Part shown: piece by piece, positions 1 to 3,973 of the stretch
How positions within the stretch are numbered: position 1 is the stretch's first letter
Layout: each line of letters starts with the position of its first letter
Assembly (NCBI GenBank): GCA_002711555.1
Contig: PARQ01000018.1
Span: 100,512-106,113, forward strand
Direction: 5' to 3'
Origin: Rhodospirillaceae bacterium
GTDB taxonomy: Bacteria > Pseudomonadota > Alphaproteobacteria > UBA8366
Length of the DNA: 5,602 nucleotides
The notes under the pieces: generated by a model
The model's input: the letters and a program-made list of their open reading frames with translations, nothing else
What the model was told of the DNA's origin: nothing
Databases searched by the model: none
Position numbers and translations under genes: made by a program

Positions 1-521
1 ACCATTGATCCCAGAAAATCAATGCTGAGGGGTGACGTAGGTACTTTCCTTCCAAACTCGTAGACTACCGTAAGGCCCGCACCCTGCAACAAATTAATTT
101 GCTGCTTTCTAACATCGTCCTCCAATTCTATATAATTTTCTGATAACTCAAGCATATCGATGTCCAATCGTCGAAGATGAGTAATCAATTCATCAACTGC
201 ATTCTGATGATAAGCTGTTTCAAATAGAATCCCGCCAGCAAAGGGAATGACACCATAATCTTTGTAAGTGCACACAATTTTCTTTACCAAGGGTGGGGGG
301 TAATCCAATGCGTTTATGGCAAATATTTTTGCGTAATCGATAAACTCAGCTCCATAATCGAGTAAGTCCTCGAGCCCTCTCGGACCTGTCCAACCAAAAT
401 CACTAGGCCCAACATCAATCATTGCTGTTAGCCCAGTTTTCCTCGGCTTGCCCTGACGCGTGGGCGCCTTCAAGCGCTCATATTCGAAATAGCCGTTAAT
501 GTCGGTATCGATACCACCCAT
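1..521 (-). CDS. Phosphosulfolactate synthase (ComA)-family protein, partial (C-terminus beyond window)
   Basis: The reverse strand is open from ATG at 521 to the window edge, giving 173 codons without a stop. The ATG has a strong ribosome site, AGGGGG at 531-526, four bases upstream. The protein resembles the ComA family, a TIM-barrel enzyme that in methanogens joins sulfite to phosphoenolpyruvate to form phosphosulfolactate for coenzyme M. Family-like landmarks, in order, are a Pro/Lys-rich arm and GLTAMIDVG near residues 30-38, EDLLDYGAEFIDYAK at 51-65, PFAGGILFE at 93-101, ELSENYIEL at 125-133 and TVVYEFGRKVP at 151-161. The usual KFGWGTS segment is replaced by KIFAINALD, and EISDG by ELSEN, so a changed substrate or activity is possible. 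The family is about 250 residues, so roughly the last third is missing. Family assignment is fairly safe; the reaction is not. The gene is divergent from the CoA-transferase. Confidence 0.8.
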   Translation of the reverse strand, partial: MGGIDTDINGYFEYERLKAPTRQGKPRKTGLTAMIDVGPSDFGWTGPRGLEDLLDYGAEFIDYAKIFAINALDYPPPLVKKIVCTYKDYGVIPFAGGILFETAYHQNAVDELITHLRRLDIDMLELSENYIELEDDVRKQQINLLQGAGLTVVYEFGRKVPTSPLSIDFLGSM

Positions 522-525
522 GTTT

Positions 526-531
526 CCCCCT
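526..531 (-). promoter_or_regulatory. Ribosome binding site of the ComA-like gene
   Basis: On the minus strand this reads AGGGGG and ends four bases before the ATG at 521. It supports that ATG as the start and shows that the open frame, which has no stop inside the window, is a real gene. Confidence 0.7.
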
Positions 532-664
532 AAACCTTAAATTGCCCATTCATTGCAATACAAAAACACTCACAGAATATATCGACAGCAAAATTCATTG
601 CGTGACCAAATGACAAATACCTTTGCTACCCATTTTTGATAAAGCAAATTTATTTTTCTTATCG

Positions 665-674
665 AATTCGAATT
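665..674. repeat. Perfect 10-bp palindrome AATTCGAATT
   Basis: This self-complementary ten-base stretch lies in the divergent spacer, about 70 bases before the CoA-transferase start and followed by a T-rich run. It could be an operator half-pair or a chance AT-rich palindrome. Confidence 0.3.
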
Positions 675-733
675 TTTTTATAAATAACTTAAACCCTCGG
701 CATGATCCATTCTATACGCTACATATAAATGCT

Positions 734-739
734 GGAGGG
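734..739 (+). promoter_or_regulatory. Ribosome binding site deciding the CoA-transferase start
   Basis: GGAGGG sits four bases before the ATG at 744 and lies inside the frame of the ATG at 729. A Shine-Dalgarno this strong, placed correctly for 744, makes 744 the better start; the ATG at 729 has no comparable site upstream. Confidence 0.75.
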
Positions 740-743
740 TATC

Positions 744-1964
744 ATGCCAAAGACAAATACCTACTCGCTAAATGGGCCTCTGCAAGGTCTTCGCGTATTG
801 GATATAGCCACATACGTTGCTTCGCCCTTTTGCGCGACATTAATGGCTGAATTTGGAGCCGAGGTAATAAAGGTGGAGTTGCCAGACGTGGGGGACCCCT
901 GTCGCAAATTAGGCACCGTCGATGATTGTGGGGATACCTTGGTTTGGTTATCGGAGGCTAGAAATAAAAAATCGATTACGCTCGATCTTAAGCAAAAAGA
1001 AGGTGCGGATTTATTCAAGCGACTTGTCAAAACAAGTGATGTTATCACAGAAAACTTTCAACCTGGTACACTCGAAAAATGGGGCCTTGGTTGGAAAACT
1101 TTGCACAAAATAAATCCTAAAATGGTGATGCTGCGTGTTTCGGGTTATGGCCAAACGGGCCCCTACAGCGGCAAACCAGGTTTTGGTCGAATCGGGAATG
1201 CATTCGGAGGAATTTCTTTTCTTGCTGGCGAACCAAATGGAGCGCCAGCAACCCCGGGCTCTGCAACCCTCGCCGATTATCTTGCCGGTATATTCGGTGG
1301 GTTCGGAGTTATGGCAGCGTTAAAGCACGCCGATGCAACGGGTATCGGACAATTTATTGATATCGGCCTCTATGAACCTATTTTTCGTATCCTTGATGAA
1401 ATAGCACCTGCATATGACAAACATGGTTATATCCGTCAGCGCATGGGAGCAGCCACCGTGAACGTATGTCCGCATAGTCATTACCCGACTAAAGATAGGC
1501 GATGGGTTGCCATCGCATGTACAAATGACAAAATTTTTGCCCGCCTTGCAAAGGCAATGGGCTGCAGCGAACTAGCAAACCAGGAAAAATACGGCTCGAT
1601 ACATCAACGCGAAAATGACCGTGAAAATGTTGATAAAATTGTTACCGAATGGACTTTGCAACACAGTCAGAGAGAATTGATCAAGCTTTGCGATGCAGCG
1701 GAAGTTCCCTGCGGTATAGTCGCATCAATCGATGAAATTTTTGAAAATGAGCACTATGCCGCCCGCGAAAATATCGCTCGCCCTAAAGATGAACGAGCCG
1801 ACAGATTGGCTGTTCCTAACATAGTGCCCCGACTGTCCGAGACACCTGGTTCAATAAGATGGCTAGGGCCTGCTCTTGGTCAGCATAATGCTGAGGTTTA
1901 CGAAGAGATTTTAGGTTTAAAACAGGCTGATTTAGAATTACTCCGGCAAAAAAAGGTGATTTAG
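744..1964 (+). CDS. Family III (CaiB/BaiF-type) CoA-transferase
   Basis: This complete 406-residue protein has the usual length of class III CoA-transferases, cytoplasmic enzymes that move coenzyme A between carboxylic acids through an aspartyl-CoA intermediate. It carries the family N-terminus (LRVLDIATYVASPFCATLMA, then GAEVIKVE), the RNKKSITLDLK segment near residue 75, DVITENFQPG near 99, and SGYGQTGPY near 133. Asp178 in the TLADYLAG motif aligns with the catalytic Asp169 of formyl-CoA transferase. The C-terminus (GQHNAEVYEEILGL to the end) is typical, so nothing is truncated. An in-frame ATG at 729 would add five residues, but the ribosome site favours 744. The racemase branch of the family is less likely, because the region after SGYGQ lacks the histidine expected there. 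The acyl substrate cannot be told from sequence. The neighbouring divergent ComA-like gene might be functionally linked. Confidence 0.92.
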   Translation: MPKTNTYSLNGPLQGLRVLDIATYVASPFCATLMAEFGAEVIKVELPDVGDPCRKLGTVDDCGDTLVWLSEARNKKSITLDLKQKEGADLFKRLVKTSDVITENFQPGTLEKWGLGWKTLHKINPKMVMLRVSGYGQTGPYSGKPGFGRIGNAFGGISFLAGEPNGAPATPGSATLADYLAGIFGGFGVMAALKHADATGIGQFIDIGLYEPIFRILDEIAPAYDKHGYIRQRMGAATVNVCPHSHYPTKDRRWVAIACTNDKIFARLAKAMGCSELANQEKYGSIHQRENDRENVDKIVTEWTLQHSQRELIKLCDAAEVPCGIVASIDEIFENEHYAARENIARPKDERADRLAVPNIVPRLSETPGSIRWLGPALGQHNAEVYEEILGLKQADLELLRQKKVI

Positions 1965-1987
1965 CAAAACCACAATTGCTCAGACCG

Positions 1988-2038
1988 TTTTCTATTTTTA
2001 CCTGGCACTTTTTTAGCTTAGAGAGGATAAATAGAAAA
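1988..2038. repeat. 10-bp inverted repeat after the CoA-transferase, possible terminator
   Basis: TTTTCTATTT at 1988-1997 is perfectly complementary to AAATAGAAAA at 2029-2038, with a 31-base loop containing a run of six T (2010-2014 region). It begins 24 bases after the CoA-transferase stop. The position suits a transcript end, but the stem is almost all A/T and the loop is long, so a role as an intrinsic terminator is doubtful. Confidence 0.3.
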
Positions 2039-2071
2039 TTATCTTATGACTTTTCGAGCAGGTCGTGGTTA

Positions 2072-2106
2072 CTCAAATTGTTAAGAAACTTTTTAAAAAA
2101 TTTGAG
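2072..2106. repeat. 8-bp inverted repeat upstream of sfsA
   Basis: CTCAAATT at 2072-2079 pairs perfectly with AATTTGAG at 2099-2106 across a 19-base AT-rich loop. A further CTCAAATT copy lies at 2129-2136. The three copies could be regulatory sites for sfsA, or just low-complexity AT sequence. Confidence 0.3.
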
Positions 2107-2179
2107 AAATACTACTTTCAATTGATGACTCAAATTCAACGAAACAGAGTAACCTATTAGCATAAAAGTTTTAGTTGTT

Positions 2180-2878
2180 ATGGAATTTAAAGAACCACTA
2201 CAAAAAGCTACGCTCTTAAGACGTTACAAACGTTTCTTAAGCGATATGCTGTTGCCGAATGGTACAACAGTCGTGGCACATTGTGCGAATTCGGGTTCTA
2301 TGTTGGGCCTTACGGAACCTGGCAGTGAAGTATGGCTGTCGCCTAACACCAATCCAAAAGCTAAACTCGATTGGCGTTGGGAACTTGTCCGAACTAATGG
2401 GCATCTTGTTGGTATTAACACTGCTCATCCCAATCGCATAGTAGAAGCCGCAATTAAAGATGACGAGATAGCTGAATTAAAGGGCTATGAAAATATACGC
2501 CGCGAAGTCAAGTATGGCGTCAATAGTCGAATAGATCTTCTTCTTGAACATCCAGACAAAGAACCGTGCTTCGTCGAAGTAAAAAATGTTACATTAAAAC
2601 GCAAAGATCACGCAGAATTTCCCGATGCAGTTACAAAACGTGGGGAGAAGCATCTTCGTGAATTAGCATGTATGAGAGCGGATGGAAGTCGAGCATTGAT
2701 GTTTTACTTGGTTCAGCGGAGTGATTGTAATTCATTCAAGCTTGCTGCTGATATAGATCCCACCTACGCAAAGACCTTTTTTGAAGCACGAGACGTTGGC
2801 GTCGAGGCCGTATGCTATGCCTGCGATATCTCACCTACCAATATTAAAATTATCCGCCAAATACCCATTGATTGTTGA
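2180..2878 (+). CDS. sfsA: SfsA, sugar fermentation stimulation protein homologue (putative DNA-binding/nuclease-fold protein)
   Basis: The protein has 232 residues, close to the 234 of E. coli SfsA, and its N-terminus MEFKEPLQKATLLRRYKRFL matches the family start, so the ATG at 2180 is secure. In-frame TAA at 2150 rules out any longer form. The N-terminal part (to about residue 80, with HCANSGSMLGL near 34) corresponds to the OB-like SfsA_N domain. The C-terminal domain shows a PD-(D/E)XK nuclease-like signature: Asp119 in SRIDLL, then Glu133 and Lys135 in FVEVKNVTL. The family was named for an effect on maltose metabolism and for DNA binding in E. coli; its biochemical role remains uncertain. 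No Shine-Dalgarno is evident before the ATG, unlike its neighbours. map follows 70 bases downstream on the same strand, a pairing often seen in Alphaproteobacteria. Confidence 0.93.
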   Translation: MEFKEPLQKATLLRRYKRFLSDMLLPNGTTVVAHCANSGSMLGLTEPGSEVWLSPNTNPKAKLDWRWELVRTNGHLVGINTAHPNRIVEAAIKDDEIAELKGYENIRREVKYGVNSRIDLLLEHPDKEPCFVEVKNVTLKRKDHAEFPDAVTKRGEKHLRELACMRADGSRALMFYLVQRSDCNSFKLAADIDPTYAKTFFEARDVGVEAVCYACDISPTNIKIIRQIPIDC

Positions 2879-2919
2879 GCTTTTGTGAGTACATCATTGA
2901 AGTCCGGTAGGAATTACGA

Positions 2920-2943
2920 ATGAAGTTACACAAAAACAGGTGA
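2920..2943 (+). CDS. Possible seven-residue leader ORF ahead of map
   Basis: ATG at 2920 opens a frame encoding MKLHKNR and ends at TGA 2941-2943. It has its own plausible ribosome site, GGTAGGA at 2906-2912, seven bases upstream. Its stop codon lies inside the Shine-Dalgarno AGGTGA of map, so terminating ribosomes would be released beside the map start, which would allow translational coupling. It is very short and could be fortuitous. Confidence 0.25.
   Translation: MKLHKNR
2938..2943 (+). promoter_or_regulatory. Ribosome binding site deciding the map start
   Basis: AGGTGA lies five bases before the ATG at 2949. The alternative GTG at 2940 is inside this motif and has no good ribosome site of its own at the right distance, so 2949 is preferred. 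Confidence 0.65.
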
Positions 2944-2948
2944 CCAAG

Positions 2949-3761
2949 ATGGATGAGAAAATAGAACCAGAATCCATTGGAGTGCCATTCCATAATTCAG
3001 ATGATTATGGGGCAATGCGTAAGGCGGGCAAACTAGCTGCAGAAGTTCTCGACTTCATCACTCCTCACGTTTCACCCGGCGTTTCCACTGAAGAACTTGA
3101 CACCCTATGCCATAATTTCATTGTCGATCACGGCGCTATTCCTGCCCCTCTTAATTACAAAGGTTTTCCAAAATCAATTTGCACATCCGTCAACCACGTT
3201 GTCTGTCATGGAATTCCGGACCCTCAGAAAATCCTTAAAGATGGCGATACCCTTAATATCGACGTAACGGTCATTCTCGATGGATGGCATGGCGATACCA
3301 GCCGTATGTTCTGCGTCGGCGAGAAAGTTGGTGTGCGCGATAAAAAATTAATCCAAGTAACTTATGAAGCAATGATGAAAGGTATCCACGTTGTAAGACC
3401 AGGGGCCACGTTAGGAGATGTTGGTCGAGCCATTCAAAAACATGGGGAAGACCATCGATTTTCTCTAGTCCGTGACTTCTGCGGTCACGGTATAGGAAGA
3501 ACATTTCACGCACCGCCCAGCATTCTACACTACGGTGAGTCCGGCACCGGCGTTATTCTAAAGGAAGGCATGTTTTTCACGATCGAGCCAATGGTAAATG
3601 CAGGCAAATTTCACGTGAAAATATTGCAAGATGGCTGGACTGCGGTCACCAAAGATCGCCAGCTCTCAGCACAATTTGAGCATACCGTTGCAGTAACGTC
3701 GAAAGGATTCGAGATTTTTACTGAAAGTCCAAAGGGCTGGTCCATGCCGCCTTATGTTTAG
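2949..3761 (+). CDS. map: Methionine aminopeptidase, type I
   Basis: This 270-residue cytoplasmic metalloprotease removes the initiator methionine from new proteins. All metal ligands and the substrate-binding histidine are present with family spacing. Numbered from the ATG at 2949, they are His87 (VCHGIPD), Asp105 (NIDVTV), Asp116 (HGDTSRMF), His180 (CGHGIGRTFH), Glu213 (TIEPMVNAG) and Glu244 (QFEHTVAV), corresponding to E. coli His79, Asp97, Asp108, His171, Glu204 and Glu235. No N-terminal zinc-finger extension is seen, which makes it the short bacterial form, with a few extra residues at the N-terminus. An in-frame GTG at 2940 would add three residues, but it falls inside the Shine-Dalgarno of the ATG. 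The C-terminus ends in a short Pro-rich tail. The gene lies 70 bases after sfsA and may share its transcript. Confidence 0.97.
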   Translation: MDEKIEPESIGVPFHNSDDYGAMRKAGKLAAEVLDFITPHVSPGVSTEELDTLCHNFIVDHGAIPAPLNYKGFPKSICTSVNHVVCHGIPDPQKILKDGDTLNIDVTVILDGWHGDTSRMFCVGEKVGVRDKKLIQVTYEAMMKGIHVVRPGATLGDVGRAIQKHGEDHRFSLVRDFCGHGIGRTFHAPPSILHYGESGTGVILKEGMFFTIEPMVNAGKFHVKILQDGWTAVTKDRQLSAQFEHTVAVTSKGFEIFTESPKGWSMPPYV

Positions 3762-3846
3762 ATTCAGGAGCGTGTAACAACCCCACAAAATATTAAAGTT
3801 TTGCACATATATCCCCACTGAAACCGGAAAAATAAAAATAGAAGGA

Positions 3847-3886
3847 ATGTTTTTGATCAAACGGTTAACTGAAAACTCATTATAAT
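3847..3886 (+). promoter_or_regulatory. Putative FNR/CRP-type activated promoter of the molybdoenzyme gene
   Basis: A perfect -10 hexamer TATAAT lies at 3881-3886. No good -35 hexamer exists 16-18 bases upstream. Instead ATGTTTTTGATCAA at 3847-3860 matches 8 of 10 defined positions of the FNR consensus TTGAT-N4-ATCAA, with a perfect right half. Its centre (3853.5) falls about 39-41 bases before a start site expected at 3892-3895, the usual place for an FNR-activated class II promoter with a poor -35. A perfect palindrome TTTGATCAAA at 3852-3861 overlaps the box. Anaerobic control would suit an S-/N-oxide reductase, but the site is inferred by eye only. Confidence 0.45.
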
Positions 3887-3916
3887 CATCTGGGCAGTCC
3901 CATATTGTGGCAGAGT

Positions 3917-3928
3917 AAAACCGGTTTT
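3917..3928. repeat. Perfect 12-bp palindrome AAAACCGGTTTT in the molybdoenzyme leader
   Basis: The twelve bases are fully self-complementary and lie between the putative promoter and the gene, about 45 bases before the TTG start. A related AAACCGG occurs at 3821-3827. It could be an operator for a dimeric regulator placed just downstream of transcription start. As RNA it has no loop and would make a poor hairpin. Confidence 0.35.
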
Positions 3929-3958
3929 TGATTTTCTTGGGACATTAAAACTAGCTTT

Positions 3959-3963
3959 GAGGA
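3959..3963 (+). promoter_or_regulatory. Ribosome binding site favouring the TTG start of the molybdoenzyme
   Basis: GAGGA ends ten bases before the TTG at 3974, slightly long but usable. The first in-frame ATG, at 3992, has no ribosome site at a suitable distance, so TTG is chosen with moderate confidence. Confidence 0.45.
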
Positions 3964-3973
3964 ATTCACTGTC

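Larger units (their letters stand above)
522..743. other. Divergent intergenic region between the ComA-like and CoA-transferase genes
   Basis: This AT-rich spacer of about 220 bases must hold the promoters of both divergent genes. I see no strong -35/-10 pair on either strand. For the plus strand, TATACG at 713-718 with TTAAAC at 689-694 (18-base spacer) is a weak possibility. Other visible elements are the palindrome AATTCGAATT at 665-674, the direct repeat ATTCATTGC at 548-556 and 593-601, and a GACAAATACCT copy at 612-622 that recurs inside the CoA-transferase start. No credible small gene is seen. Confidence 0.5.
605..762 (+). repeat. Imperfect direct repeat flanking the CoA-transferase start
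   Basis: CCAAATGACAAATACCT at about 606-622 and CCAAAGACAAATACCT at 747-762 are identical apart from one inserted base. The second copy lies within codons 2-7 of the CoA-transferase. The span given covers both copies. It may be chance, a regulatory repeat, or a remnant of a small duplication of the gene start; the sequence alone does not decide. Confidence 0.35.
1965..2179. other. AT-rich spacer between the CoA-transferase and sfsA
   Basis: This 215-base region has no credible gene. It holds two inverted repeats, listed separately, and a direct repeat ACTCAAATT at 2071-2079 and 2128-2136. No classic GC-rich terminator hairpin with a U-tract is visible. A promoter for sfsA probably lies here, but I could not pick a convincing -35/-10 pair. 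Confidence 0.5.
3762..3973. other. Spacer between map and the molybdoenzyme gene
   Basis: This spacer of about 210 bases contains no credible gene. After map there is only a weak AT hairpin (CAAAA at 3786-3790 with TTTTG at 3799-3803), not a convincing terminator. The second half holds a likely promoter and a palindrome, listed separately. A further possible pairing is GTCCCA at 3897-3902 with TGGGAC at 3938-3943, which would enclose the palindrome in a larger fold of the leader RNA. Confidence 0.5.

Noticed and set aside
729..743. Upstream ATG at 729 as start of the CoA-transferase
   Set aside because: The frame from 729 overlaps the GGAGGG ribosome site that serves ATG 744, and it has no site of its own.
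623..850. Open frame of 75 codons overlapping the CoA-transferase start
   Set aside because: It runs out of frame into a well-supported gene, has no ribosome site and no recognisable protein features.
761..1048. Minus-strand open frame of 95 codons
   Set aside because: It lies wholly antisense to the conserved N-terminal region of the CoA-transferase; it is a shadow of that gene.
3271..3513. Minus-strand open frame of 80 codons
   Set aside because: It is antisense to the metal-binding core of map, with no ribosome site or domain signal.
3666..3860. Minus-strand open frame of 64 codons extending from map into the spacer
   Set aside because: No ribosome site or protein-like features are seen, and half of it is antisense to map.
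3853..3886. TTGATC at 3853-3858 as a -35 hexamer for TATAAT at 3881
   Set aside because: The spacer would be 22 bases, too long for a sigma-70 promoter; the FNR-like reading of the same bases fits better.
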